Origin: Bacillota bacterium
GTDB lineage: Bacteria; Bacillota; Bacilli; Paenibacillales; Paenibacillaceae
Reading direction: 5' to 3'
DNA length: 39,876 bases
NCBI GenBank assembly: GCA_023418755.1
Contig: JAEZZE010000195.1
Coordinates: forward strand, 1 to 39,876
A model generated the notes under the pieces. The model was given only the letters and a program-made list of their open reading frames with translations, was not told the origin of the DNA and did no database searches. Made by a program: the position numbers and the translations under genes. Positions within the stretch are counted from its first letter, which is position 1. Every line of letters starts with the position of its first letter. This document shows positions 8,945-16,554 of the stretch, piece after piece.

Positions 8945-10024
8945 ATGTCAGAAGTCAAAAAAATCGCCGTCATCGCCGGGGACGGCATCGGTCCCGAAGT
9001 CGTCGCGGAAGCGATCAAGGTCATGAAGAAGACGGAGGAGCTGTTCGGCTACAAGTTCGAATTTCAGCACGGGCTGTTCGGCGGCATCGCCATCGACGAA
9101 AAAGGGACTCCCCTTCCGCAAGATACGCTCGAAATTTGCCAAAACTCCGACGCCGTGCTGCTCGGAGCGGTAGGCGGCCCGAAATGGGACAACAATCCGA
9201 AGGAGCTTCGCCCGGAGACCGGCTTGCTCGGCATCCGCAAAGCGCTCGGCCTCTTCTCCAACATTCGTCCGGCGGTCGTCTTCGATTGCCTGAAGGACGC
9301 GTCGACGCTAAAGCCGGAAGTGCTGGAAGGCACCGACTTGATCGTCGTTCGCGAGCTGACGGGAGGCATCTACTTCGGCGAGAAGTTCCGCCGCGACGGC
9401 GCGCAAGGCCAGGAAGCCGTCGACACCTGCGTCTATAACGTAACGGAAATCGAGCGCATCGTTCGCCAAGCGTTCGAAGTGGCGCAAAAGCGCAGCAAGC
9501 GTCTGGCTTCCGTCGATAAAGCGAACGTGCTGGAAACGTCCCGTCTATGGAGAGAGACGGTCATCCGCATCGCTCCGGAATATCCGGACGTCGAACTGGA
9601 GCATGTGCTCGTCGATAACTGCGCGATGCAATTGCTGCGCCGTCCGTCGAGCTTCGACGTCATCGTGACGGAAAACATGTTCGGCGACATTCTGAGCGAC
9701 GAAGCGGCTATGCTGACCGGCTCGATCGGCATGCTGTCGTCGGCGTCGCTGGGCGAAGGCAGCTTCGGCTTGTACGAGCCGGTTCACGGCTCCGCTCCGG
9801 ACATTGCCGGCCAAGGTATCGCCAACCCGATCGCGACGATTCTGTCCGTGGCCCTCATGTTCCGCCTGACGTTCGGCTACGAAGACGCGGCGGGCGCCAT
9901 CGAGACGGCCGTCAAGAACGTACTCGACGCCGGACACCGCACCGGGGACATCGCGACCGACAAGAGCAAGGCGATCGGCACGACCGCGATGGGCGATCTG
10001 ATCGTCGCGGCATTGGCCAAGTAA
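8945..10024 (+). CDS. leuB: 3-isopropylmalate dehydrogenase
   Basis: LeuB oxidatively decarboxylates 3-isopropylmalate to 2-oxoisocaproate with NAD+. The 359-residue protein shows the N-terminal [10 protein letters not shown], the family signature [22 protein letters not shown] (near residues 242-263) and the NAD-binding [19 protein letters not shown]. The ATG at 8945 is preceded by AGGTGGAG (8925-8932) and matches the family's usual N-terminus. An upstream in-frame ATG at 8906 would add 13 residues and overlaps the inverted repeat at the promoter, so it is less likely. leuC and leuD, which complete the pathway, do not follow; a terminator ends this unit. Confidence 0.96.
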   Translation: MSEVKKIAVIAGDGIGPEVVAEAIKVMKKTEELFGYKFEFQHGLFGGIAIDEKGTPLPQDTLEICQNSDAVLLGAVGGPKWDNNPKELRPETGLLGIRKALGLFSNIRPAVVFDCLKDASTLKPEVLEGTDLIVVRELTGGIYFGEKFRRDGAQGQEAVDTCVYNVTEIERIVRQAFEVAQKRSKRLASVDKANVLETSRLWRETVIRIAPEYPDVELEHVLVDNCAMQLLRRPSSFDVIVTENMFGDILSDEAAMLTGSIGMLSSASLGEGSFGLYEPVHGSAPDIAGQGIANPIATILSVALMFRLTFGYEDAAGAIETAVKNVLDAGHRTGDIATDKSKAIGTTAMGDLIVAALAK

Positions 10025-10082
10025 GCAAAGGATTTGCGGATAAAATGAGCAAAAGGCGCGAGCCGGTATGTTCCCTATCCAC

Positions 10083-10110
10083 TCCCCGGGCGGAAGCTCG
10101 GGGATTTTTT
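10083..10110 (+). terminator. Terminator after leuB
   Basis: TCCCCG (10083-10088) pairs with CGGGGA (10099-10104), followed by TTTTTT (10105-10110). Confidence 0.85.
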
Positions 10111-10211
10111 AACCCGTTTGCCGCCGATTTCCGGCAGGAATTGTGATCATGGGCAGAGAATATAGTGTGAAGAATAGGGAAACCGACTTACCGATTCAGG
10201 GGGGGAAGACG

Positions 10212-10637
10212 ATGAGCTTTTGCTGTGGAGCTAGCATGATCGGGACGAAGGGGACGTTGAAACATTACCGGACGCGAATTCATAACGTGCCGATATTGTT
10301 TTGTCCCGTATGTCACCGGGTTGAGGTTCACTACTTGGTGGAGAACGAATACGAAATATTGGCCGAATATGCGCACGGCGACGGAGCATCTGAAGTCGAC
10401 TTCCAGGACTACGTCGATGAATCGGACAAAGCGCTGCACGAAAATTGCGTCAACAACGAAGAGGAAGATCCGATGGCCGTCGTGCAGAACCAGATCGATA
10501 TGTCTCTCGACCTGCTCCCTATCGCCAAGGAGATCGGCGATGCGGAATGGGAGCAGCAGTTGAAGAAACGCTTGATCGTGCTCAGCCAAAGACGCCATAA
10601 GCTGAAGCTGAAGAGGGCTCCGGGCGGGGCGGTGTGA
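10212..10637 (+). CDS. Zinc-ribbon protein, YgiT-like N-terminus
   Basis: This is a 141-residue protein of unknown function. Near the N-terminus are two cysteine pairs, FCCG at residues 3-6 and CPVCHRVEVHY around residues 32-42. The arrangement resembles the zinc-binding half of YgiT/MqsA-like proteins, but no DNA-binding helix-turn-helix follows. The middle is acidic (DESDKALHENCVNNEEEDP), and the C-terminal 40 residues are a basic amphipathic helix (LKKRLIVLSQRRHKLKLKR). I chose the ATG at 10212 because the purine-rich GGGGGGAAG lies just upstream; the open frame extends back to 10143 without a ribosome site. A strong terminator follows, so it is monocistronic. No toxin partner is adjacent. 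Confidence 0.65.
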   Translation: MSFCCGASMIGTKGTLKHYRTRIHNVPILFCPVCHRVEVHYLVENEYEILAEYAHGDGASEVDFQDYVDESDKALHENCVNNEEEDPMAVVQNQIDMSLDLLPIAKEIGDAEWEQQLKKRLIVLSQRRHKLKLKRAPGGAV

Positions 10638-10670
10638 GGCCTGCGGGGACAAAATAGCGGAAAGGATTCG

Positions 10671-10719
10671 GGGGCAGTCCGGCCGTTCGTGGGAACATAG
10701 CCGGGACCGCCCCTTTTTT
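10671..10719 (+). terminator. Terminator after the zinc-ribbon gene
   Basis: GGGGCAGTCCGGC (10671-10683) pairs, with one mismatch and one bulge, with GCCGGGACCGCCCC (10700-10713), followed by TTTTTT. Confidence 0.85.
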
Positions 10720-10789
10720 ACGAAGATATTCGACAGAAAGAGCGTTTCCCGTCCGCGTTTCGATCGCCATGGCTCGACAACTTTTTCGG

Positions 10790-10819
10790 TTGACATCCGC
10801 GATCGTTCATGGATATGAT
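10790..10819 (+). promoter_or_regulatory. Promoter of the PAS histidine kinase
   Basis: TTGACA (10790-10795), an 18-base spacer and TATGAT (10814-10819) form a good sigma-A promoter 61 bases before the kinase start codon. Confidence 0.75.
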
Positions 10820-10880
10820 TTGGTTAATTTGAAGCGGGTGATCAGGTTCTGAGACGGCTCTGACAATGGAGGATTCTCGT

Positions 10881-12260
10881 ATGAACGGGTGGAAAACGCG
10901 TTATTTTCCGATTCTCGCGGAGTTCGCCCGAAGAGGCGGACACGTCGTTCAACCGGATACGAAGGAACTGATGAGCGCAATGATCGGATTGCCGGCGTCC
11001 GTTATTCTCAGACATCATGAAGAAAGCGTGAAGTTTCTGCTTTCCTGCGCGGAACCCGAAGACCGGATGACGTTGGTTCACTGGTCTCTTTTGTTTATTA
11101 CCGAGCTGCTCGTTTCTCTGCGCTTGCCCGATGCGGCCGCGTCGAGGGAGCAGCGCGAAACGGACAAGCTTCTGTACAGCGCGAGCGCGATCCACTCGGA
11201 GCATATGGACGAGACGCGTTCGAATAAATTCGAAACCGTTCTCCAGCACATGGACAGCGGGATCGCTTTATTCGATGCCGCGGGCAATCTCCGGTTCGTG
11301 AACGTTCAAATGTCCAAGCTGCTGAAAGCCCCCCGGAGAGCGCTGATCGGAAGCAAGCTGTACCGGCTTTTTTTCCATGAAAGCCTAAGCCTTACGATCC
11401 GCAAGCACATTCTGAGAATTTATCAGGGGCTGGTGCTGTACCGGCGTTACCATGACGAGTTTCAGGATGCCGGAGGCCGCCATCTGCTCGTCAGCATTTC
11501 GCAGCCGTCCGAGCTTGACGGGGATTATCTGGTCAGCGTGAAGGACGTATCGGAGTACAAGCAGATCGAGCAGGCCGCGTTTCAGAATGACAAGCTGGCC
11601 ATGCTCGGGAAGATCGCGGCGGCGATCGCTCACGAAATCCGCAATCCGCTTACGTCGATCAGAGGGTTTATTCAACTGCTCAATCCGTATTTGGCGGAAA
11701 TCGGCAAACAGGAGTACGGGCGGATCATTTTATCGGAAATCGACCGGGCGAACGATATCATTTACGAATTCCTGAACTCGTCCAAGCCGTCCGCGCCGAT
11801 GAAGCAGAAGGTTCCGGTGGACCTGCTGCTCCGGGAGACGATCCTGCTGTCCGAGAGCGAAGCCCATATGAAAGGCTGCGAGATCCAATACGAAAATTAC
11901 GACCCCCGCCTGACCGTAGCCGTCGACGTGAAGCAAATCAAGCAAGTGCTGCTGAACATGATGAAAAACGCGATGGACGCGATCCAGGACGTGATCGGGG
12001 AGCGAAAAGGCGTGATCGAAATTTCGGCAAGGCCGGAAGGCCGCTTCGCCGCGATCTCGATCAGGGACAACGGCAAAGGAATGGAGAAAACGATTCTGAG
12101 CCGGCTGTTCGATCCGTTCTTCACGACGAAGGAAGCCGGAACGGGACTAGGGCTGTCGGTCAGCTATCGGATTATTACCAATCACGGAGGAACGATCCAG
12201 GTGGACAGCCGGATTCGCGAAGGAACCGAATTTATCATTTATTTGCCTTACGTCGGGTAA
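10881..12260 (+). CDS. Soluble PAS-domain sensor histidine kinase
   Basis: This 459-residue kinase has no membrane segment and should act in the cytoplasm. Residues 1-110 form an unassigned helical N-terminal region. A PAS domain follows at about 113-225 (FETVLQHMDSGIALFDAAGN). The phosphoacceptor is His251 in IAHEIRNPLTSIRGFIQLL. The ATP-binding domain has the N box NMMKNAMDAI (near 359), G1 DNGKGM and G2 GTGLGLSV. No response regulator is adjacent, so it is an orphan, as are the Bacillus sporulation kinases that feed Spo0F; such a role is possible but inferred. The ATG at 10881 is chosen because GGAGG lies 8 bases before it at 10868-10872; an ATG at 10866 would include that site. Confidence 0.88.
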   Translation: MNGWKTRYFPILAEFARRGGHVVQPDTKELMSAMIGLPASVILRHHEESVKFLLSCAEPEDRMTLVHWSLLFITELLVSLRLPDAAASREQRETDKLLYSASAIHSEHMDETRSNKFETVLQHMDSGIALFDAAGNLRFVNVQMSKLLKAPRRALIGSKLYRLFFHESLSLTIRKHILRIYQGLVLYRRYHDEFQDAGGRHLLVSISQPSELDGDYLVSVKDVSEYKQIEQAAFQNDKLAMLGKIAAAIAHEIRNPLTSIRGFIQLLNPYLAEIGKQEYGRIILSEIDRANDIIYEFLNSSKPSAPMKQKVPVDLLLRETILLSESEAHMKGCEIQYENYDPRLTVAVDVKQIKQVLLNMMKNAMDAIQDVIGERKGVIEISARPEGRFAAISIRDNGKGMEKTILSRLFDPFFTTKEAGTGLGLSVSYRIITNHGGTIQVDSRIREGTEFIIYLPYVG

Positions 12261-12282
12261 ACGGAGTAGAATCTGAGGTGAA

Positions 12283-12300
12283 GCGGGGCGGCAGCCCCGC
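12283..12300. other. GC-rich hairpin between kinase and MFS genes
   Basis: GCGGGGC (12283-12289), loop GGCA, GCCCCGC (12294-12300) form a perfect 7-base stem. No T run follows, so it is more likely an mRNA processing or stability element than an intrinsic terminator. Confidence 0.45.
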
Positions 12301-12336
12301 GGTCTTGACTTTGGCACAACATGGGGGAACATCGGG

Positions 12337-13656
12337 ATGAGCGGTTGGCTCAACGGAGTAATACGCGCGCTCGCAATCCGCAGAAGCGAATCCGAGAACC
12401 GCAGAGGCTTGCGGAACTCGTTGATCGAGGGCATACCCGCGAGCATTCTGGCGAATCTGCTTGGCGGTCCGCTGCAGACCGTCTTTTTGGCCTATCTCGG
12501 ATTTTCGGCATTCCACATCGGCCTGGTGCTGGCGATTCCGCCGTTCGCCCTGTTGATTCAGGTGCTCGTCGCCTTCGCGATGCAAAGCTGGCAAAACCGC
12601 CGGTTTTTCGTCGCGCTGTTCGGCATCGTTCATCGGACGATATGGGTGGCGACCGGGCTCATTCCGCTCGCGTTTCCGGAGGACGCCTGGATTCCCGTCT
12701 ACCTGGCCATGTGGCTGGTCTGCATGATTTCCGGCCAGGCCGGCGGCGTCGTATGGACATCCTTGATGGCGGACATCGTTCCGGCGAGCATCAGGGGAAA
12801 ATATTTCGGCATTCGCAATACGGTGCATTGGGCCGTCGTCTGCGTGACGCTGCTGCTCGGCGGGCAGATTATGGAATGGCTTCCGGGGACGCGAGGGTTC
12901 GTCGTCCTGTTCGGGATCAGCGCCGCCTGCGTCGTCTGGAACGGCTGGTCGCTGACGCGATATCCGAACCCTCCTTTTCAACCGTCGGAGAGCGGCAAAT
13001 CGCATCGGATGTTCGCGCGCCCGTTTGCGGACCGGCGTTTTTTGACGGCAACGCTGTTCATCGCCCTGTTTATTTTACTGCAGAACGTCGCCATACCGCT
13101 GTTCTCCTACGTCATGCTCGAAGTGATGAAGATGAGCGCGAGCAAGGTCACGTCGATCATCATGCTGCAAAATCTGGTGATGATGATCAGCTACTACTAT
13201 TGGGGCTTGCTCAACAGCCGGTATTCGACCAACGCGCTCCTGCTCTGGACATTCCCGATGATCGCAGGCTCGTGCGCGCTATGGGCGGGGATGGCCGTTC
13301 TGCCCGCGCTGCTCGTATTGATCGTCGTGCATGCGCTGCTGGGCTTCGGGCTGGCCGGCTATAATTTGCTCGTATTCAATTTTCTGATCGGAGATTCCCC
13401 GAAGTCGGAGAGGCCGATGTACGTCGCCGTCTTCTCGGCGTTCACGGGCATCGCGGGTTTCATCGGACCGATCGCGGGCGGATGGCTGTACGACGAGGCG
13501 GCCGGCGGTCCGCTATGGATTCAGACCTACGGCATCGCTACGTTCGCGGGCGCGGCTTTGCTGGCGCTGTCCTTCGCGGTCGCGCCGTTCGTATTCCGAA
13601 CCCGTCCCCCTGGGCCGAAGCCTATACCCCGTTCCGGCGAAATGCATAAGGTATAG
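12337..13656 (+). CDS. MFS-type membrane transporter
   Basis: This 439-residue protein has the twelve hydrophobic segments of a major facilitator superfamily carrier, in two groups of six split by a basic central loop (about residues 205-225, containing ESGKSHRMFARPFADRR). A modified loop 2-3 region is seen around residues 82-100 (AMQSWQNRRFFVALFG). Segment 4 carries GQAGGVVWTSLMADIVP, and GIRNTVHWAVV comes soon after. These resemble bacterial MFS exporters of unknown substrate rather than sugar porters. The ATG at 12337 follows GGGGGAAC. It is 76 bases downstream of the kinase and probably shares its transcript. Nothing in the context names the substrate. Confidence 0.85.
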   Translation: MSGWLNGVIRALAIRRSESENRRGLRNSLIEGIPASILANLLGGPLQTVFLAYLGFSAFHIGLVLAIPPFALLIQVLVAFAMQSWQNRRFFVALFGIVHRTIWVATGLIPLAFPEDAWIPVYLAMWLVCMISGQAGGVVWTSLMADIVPASIRGKYFGIRNTVHWAVVCVTLLLGGQIMEWLPGTRGFVVLFGISAACVVWNGWSLTRYPNPPFQPSESGKSHRMFARPFADRRFLTATLFIALFILLQNVAIPLFSYVMLEVMKMSASKVTSIIMLQNLVMMISYYYWGLLNSRYSTNALLLWTFPMIAGSCALWAGMAVLPALLVLIVVHALLGFGLAGYNLLVFNFLIGDSPKSERPMYVAVFSAFTGIAGFIGPIAGGWLYDEAAGGPLWIQTYGIATFAGAALLALSFAVAPFVFRTRPPGPKPIPRSGEMHKV

Positions 13657-13701
13657 CATAAAGGCCGGCGGCAACCGCATCAGGGGACGTCGTACGGCGA
13701 A

Positions 13702-13735
13702 TTGACAAACGAAACTGTAACAATTATAATTACAG
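13702..13735 (+). promoter_or_regulatory. Consensus promoter with operator palindrome over its -10
   Basis: TTGACA (13702-13707), 17 bases and TATAAT (13725-13730) match the sigma-A consensus exactly. The -10 sits inside an inverted repeat CTGTAA (13715-13720), 9 bases, TTACAG (13730-13735). A protein bound there would block the promoter. Confidence 0.75.
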
Positions 13736-13736
13736 C

Positions 13737-13795
13737 ACAACTAACGGCAGAAATAGACGGCGAGCGGGCAGCAATGCGGATCGCCGGTTTTTTTC
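13737..13795 (+). ncRNA. Possible short terminated transcript (about 60 bases)
   Basis: The perfect promoter at 13702-13730 should start a transcript near 13737. An intrinsic terminator closes it at about 13795: CGGCGA (13758-13763) pairs with TCGCCG (13781-13786), followed by seven T. No convincing reading frame lies within. It could be a small RNA or an attenuated leader of the IDEAL-domain gene. Existence of the RNA is inferred from these signals only. Confidence 0.4.
13758..13794 (+). terminator. Terminator within the 13.7-kb intergenic region
   Basis: CGGCGA/TCGCCG stem with a 17-base loop and a run of seven T (13788-13794). It lies between the consensus promoter and the IDEAL-domain gene. 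Confidence 0.65.
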
Positions 13796-13802
13796 TCCGA
13801 AA

Positions 13803-13821
13803 TGTAATATAAGAGATTACA
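13803..13821. promoter_or_regulatory. Second TGTAA-N9-TTACA operator-like palindrome
   Basis: TGTAA (13803-13807), 9 bases, TTACA (13817-13821) has the same arms and the same 9-base spacing as the site at 13716-13734. It lies just after the terminator, with TATAAG (13839-13844) downstream as a possible -10 for the IDEAL-domain gene. Confidence 0.55.
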
Positions 13822-13861
13822 GTTTGTCGATTCTATTCTATAAGACGGGCGGGTGGACAAC

Positions 13862-14233
13862 ATGAAATTCGGTATCGGGGATTGGGTGCAGGCCAAGACG
13901 AGAAACGGGGAGTTCGTTCACGGTTTTATCGAAGCGATAGATCATGCGCAAGGACTGGCGAAAGTATTCGTCGTTCGTTCCGATAACGAGCAATCGGCGG
14001 GCAAATCGACCACCGTCCTGGAGCATTGGCTGAGGGAACTGCCGTCACACGCGATGGAAGAGGAAGGCTCGTTGTACAATCTGATCGATCTGGCGCTGGC
14101 GACCCGCGACGAAGCGTGGTTCGCGGAACTGACCCGATCGCTGGCGGCGCGTTCCGGACCGGAGCGCCAGGCGGGCAAATTTACCTTTCGCCGGGCTCCC
14201 GTCAACCGGCTTGGACATACGGCAAGATCTTGA
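13862..14233 (+). CDS. IDEAL-domain protein
   Basis: This 123-residue protein fits the small IDEAL-domain proteins of Bacillales, whose function is unknown. Residues 1-60 form a beta-rich domain (KFGIGDWVQAKTRNGEFVHG; then VRSDNEQSAGKSTTVLEHWL) seen with IDEAL domains in this order. The IDEAL segment is LYNLIDLALATRDEAWFAEL near residues 72-91, carrying the conserved ID.AL...D..WF pattern. The basic C-terminus is specific to this protein. I chose the ATG at 13862 with GGCGGGTGG just before it; a GTG at 13853 lies within that site. Two identical-arm palindromes lie upstream, so expression may be tightly controlled. Confidence 0.75.
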   Translation: MKFGIGDWVQAKTRNGEFVHGFIEAIDHAQGLAKVFVVRSDNEQSAGKSTTVLEHWLRELPSHAMEEEGSLYNLIDLALATRDEAWFAELTRSLAARSGPERQAGKFTFRRAPVNRLGHTARS

Positions 14234-14278
14234 AGGGCGGTCCGAGACGCGGCCGCGAGGAGCGAATAAATTCTATCG

Positions 14279-14313
14279 GAGCCGGATCGCGAGTGATCCG
14301 GCTCATTTCTTTA
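14279..14313 (+). terminator. Terminator after the IDEAL-domain gene
   Basis: GAGCCGGATC (14279-14288), loop GCGAGT, GATCCGGCTC (14295-14304) form a perfect 10-base stem followed by an interrupted T run (ATTTCTTTATT). Confidence 0.7.
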
Positions 14314-14371
14314 TTGGACGAATGGATGTAGAATAAGAGAGTACCCAAAATTGAACGATGAGGTGTTGGAT

Positions 14372-14647
14372 ATGGAACTGATCGTTACGCCTTCCGCGCT
14401 GTCATGCTTCAAAGGGGAATGGGGAATCGCCGACGGGGAAACGGTAAGGGTGTTCGTGCGTTACGTCAGCGGAGGGGAGCTTCCTTTTGCTTTCGGCATT
14501 ACGCGGGACACTCCGATCGACGCCGCGGTGACGACGGTCGCCGAAAAGGTAACCTTCTATATGGAGAGCAAGGACGTCTGGTTTCTGGAGGGACGAAGCC
14601 TGCGCATCGATTGCCCCGGCGAAGACATCGTGTTTCAGTTTTCGTGA
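14372..14647 (+). CDS. HesB/YneR-like protein
   Basis: This 91-residue protein resembles the small HesB-like proteins of Bacillus (YneR/YqkB type), distant relatives of the IscA/SufA iron-sulfur carriers. The pattern MELIVTPSALSCFKGEWGIADG..VRVFVRYVSGG (residues 1-36, listed here in part) and the later DVWFLEGRSLRIDCPGEDIVF segment follow the family fold. The three cysteines that hold the cluster in IscA are not in place; only Cys12 and one near residue 82 exist. Cluster binding is therefore doubtful. The ATG at 14372 has GATGAGGTG seven bases ahead; the open frame extends to a TTG at 14351. It lies before a candidate Fur-type box and the aldolase-like gene. Confidence 0.7.
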   Translation: MELIVTPSALSCFKGEWGIADGETVRVFVRYVSGGELPFAFGITRDTPIDAAVTTVAEKVTFYMESKDVWFLEGRSLRIDCPGEDIVFQFS

Positions 14648-14692
14648 CGCGGATAGAATAGAGGTAGCAAACCCGGGCGGTTTGATGTAAAC

Positions 14693-14707
14693 TAATAATC
14701 ATTATAT
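14693..14707. promoter_or_regulatory. Fur-like 7-1-7 box upstream of the aldolase-like gene
   Basis: TAATAATCATTATAT compares with the Fur-family 7-1-7 pattern TGATAAT-N-ATTATCA, with mismatches only at the outer positions. It lies 49 bases before the gene at 14756, within the likely promoter (TTGATG at 14682). Fur, PerR or Zur sites share this form, so the regulator is open. Confidence 0.4.
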
Positions 14708-14755
14708 TTCGACACAGGTAACCGCGCGGGGCCAAGAAAAGGAGAATTCGGAAAC

Positions 14756-15724
14756 ATGACGGTACATAGCAAGACGAATCATTGCAAGATCGTAGACTGC
14801 ACCGTACGCGACGGAGGGCTCGTCAACAACTGGGATTTCAGCGTGGAGTTCGTGCAGGATTTGTACGAGTCCCTCAACGCGGCAGGCGTGGAGTATATGG
14901 AGATCGGCTACAAAAATTCCCCCAAGCTGCTGAAGAGCGAGGGGAAGGAAGGACCTTGGAGATTTCTGGACGACGACTTTCTTCGCAAGGTCATCGGGGA
15001 GAAGAAACGCACGAAGCTGTCCGCGCTCGTCGACGTCGGACGCGTGGACGAGAACGACGTGCTCGAGCGCGGCGAATCGATGCTCGACTTGATTCGCGTC
15101 GCCTGTTACGCCCGCGATACCGCGAAGGCCATCGAGCTCGGCACGTTGTTTCATAAACGCGGCTACGAGACGACGATCAACATTATGGCGCTGTCGGGCG
15201 TCATGGACAACGAATTGAACGAATCGCTGGCGATGATCAACGACAGCCCGATCGATGTCGTCTACATCGTCGATTCCTACGGGAGCTTGGACCCGGACGA
15301 TATCCGCTACCTCGTAGAGAAGTTCAGCCGCACGTTGAAGAACAAACGACTGGGCGTCCATACGCATAACAATCTGCAGCTGGCTTTCGCCAATACGCTG
15401 ACCGCGGCGCAGCTCGGCGTCGAGCTGCTCGACGCCTCCGTCTTCGGCATGGGCCGCGCCGCCGGCAATACGCCGACCGAGCTGCTGCTCGCCAAGCTCA
15501 CCCGTCCGGAGTACAACCTCCGTCCCGTGCTCGGCATGATCGAGAAGCATATGGTCAAGCTGCGCGAGAAGGAAGAATGGGGATACCTCATTCCCGACAT
15601 GATTACCGGCACGCTGGACGAGCATCCGAGGTCCGCCATGGGCTGGAGAGCTTCCGACAAGCGCGACCTGTACACGGAGTTTTACGACAAGATGACGACT
15701 CCGGAAGTATACCAGAGCAAATAA
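14756..15724 (+). CDS. DRE-TIM metallolyase / aldolase-like enzyme
   Basis: This 322-residue protein belongs to the HMGL-like (DRE-TIM) aldolase superfamily that includes 4-hydroxy-2-oxovalerate aldolase and 2-isopropylmalate synthase. The family motif appears as DCTVRDGGLVNNWDF near residues 13-27, with the Arg-Asp pair and metal-binding Asp intact. The other metal ligands are in HTHNNLQLAFAN near residue 200. The barrel ends around residue 265, and the C-terminal 50 residues (GYLIPDMITGTLDEHPRSAM) resemble proteins annotated only as aldolase catalytic-domain proteins. It has no LeuA regulatory domain. The ATG follows AAAAGGAGAATTCGGAAAC. The reaction is not known; neighbours do not help. 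A strong terminator follows. Confidence 0.78.
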   Translation: MTVHSKTNHCKIVDCTVRDGGLVNNWDFSVEFVQDLYESLNAAGVEYMEIGYKNSPKLLKSEGKEGPWRFLDDDFLRKVIGEKKRTKLSALVDVGRVDENDVLERGESMLDLIRVACYARDTAKAIELGTLFHKRGYETTINIMALSGVMDNELNESLAMINDSPIDVVYIVDSYGSLDPDDIRYLVEKFSRTLKNKRLGVHTHNNLQLAFANTLTAAQLGVELLDASVFGMGRAAGNTPTELLLAKLTRPEYNLRPVLGMIEKHMVKLREKEEWGYLIPDMITGTLDEHPRSAMGWRASDKRDLYTEFYDKMTTPEVYQSK

Positions 15725-15740
15725 GCGAGAGTCGAGGAAA

Positions 15741-15783
15741 TCCGTACCGCAAGCCGTCAGGGCTTTGCGGTACGGATTTTTTT
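15741..15783 (+). terminator. Terminator after the aldolase-like gene
   Basis: TCCGTACCGCAAGCC (15741-15755) pairs with GGCTTTGCGGTACGGA (15761-15776), with one bulged T, and is followed by seven T. Confidence 0.92.
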
Positions 15784-15833
15784 GAGCGCTTCGGAATGTC
15801 TCCAGTCAGCCGTCCTTTTCCGCAGGAGAATAG

Positions 15834-15874
15834 TTTTGACAAAAATCGTTAAATAGGCTATTGTTTTGTCAAAA
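15834..15874 (+). promoter_or_regulatory. Promoter flanked by two TTTTGWCAAAA palindromes
   Basis: TTTTGACAAAA (15834-15844) covers a perfect -35 TTGACA (15836-15841). A -10-like TATTGT lies 17 bases on (15859-15864). TTTTGTCAAAA (15864-15874) then covers the expected transcription start. The two 11-base palindromes are 30 bases apart centre to centre, about three helical turns. The layout suggests a repressor pair controlling the 15898 gene. Confidence 0.6.
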
Positions 15875-15897
15875 GATGGCAAGGGAGGCGCTTAAGG

Positions 15898-16554
15898 ATG
15901 AGAGGCACGGAGCAGAAGAATGTCGGACGGACCGAAGAGGAAGGAGCCGCCGAATCCGAGCGGACGGCTCGACTGGCGAACGCGATTCGCAGATTGGGCA
16001 ATCGGGTTCGCGTGCCGCCGTTATTGCCGGAAGGGCCTTGGCATCCCGGAATAGACCGGGAGCTTGCCGACTTGTCGCCGGAATGGCTGTCCGGCGGCCG
16101 AACGGACGCCGTGCCGACGGCCGTCGCTTATTTGGCCGCCTTGCATCTATGGAACGATAGCCTCGGGAAGGCGCACGATCTGGTGGAACGGCTCGGGACG
16201 CCGACGGCCATGCTGCTGCACGGCATCATTCATCGGCGGGAAGGAGACTTCGATAACGCGAATTATTGGTTCCGCCGGGCGGGCAGCCATCCCGCCTATC
16301 ACGGCCTGCAGGCGCGGGCGGCGGCCTTCTTCGGTCAGCATCCGATCGCAAGCGGCCCCGCGCGCGAGGCGGCCGACAAGATCGCCTCGCAGGGGAGCTG
16401 GAACCCGTATCTGTTCGTGACCGCCGTCGCCATGCTGGCTAACCGGCTTGGCGACGAAGAGGCCCGCGAGAAGCTGGAACACGTGCAGCAGCTGGAGCTG
16501 GAAGCGATCTTGCGCTACCTCGAAGGCAATCTTGGGGCTCTGCGCGACGTTTAG
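15898..16554 (+). CDS. Conserved hypothetical, TPR-like helical protein
   Basis: This 218-residue protein has no assigned function that I recognise. It is predicted to be all-helical and soluble. The core LLHGIIHRREGDFDNANYWF followed by RRAGSHPAY (residues about 101-130) looks like a TPR-type helical hairpin and is the best conserved-looking part. The N-terminal 35 residues are charged and probably disordered. The ATG is well placed after AAGGGAGG (15881-15888). It has its own promoter, flanked by two identical-type palindromes, and is convergent with the MMPL gene, ending only 4 bases past that gene's stop. Substrate-free scaffold or small-molecule enzyme are both possible. Confidence 0.65.
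   Translation: MRGTEQKNVGRTEEEGAAESERTARLANAIRRLGNRVRVPPLLPEGPWHPGIDRELADLSPEWLSGGRTDAVPTAVAYLAALHLWNDSLGKAHDLVERLGTPTAMLLHGIIHRREGDFDNANYWFRRAGSHPAYHGLQARAAAFFGQHPIASGPAREAADKIASQGSWNPYLFVTAVAMLANRLGDEEAREKLEHVQQLELEAILRYLEGNLGALRDV

Noticed and set aside
13716..13734. TnrA/GlnR site at the 13.7-kb promoter
   Set aside because: That site needs TGTNA-N7-TNACA; here the spacer is 9 in both copies, so the regulator is probably different.
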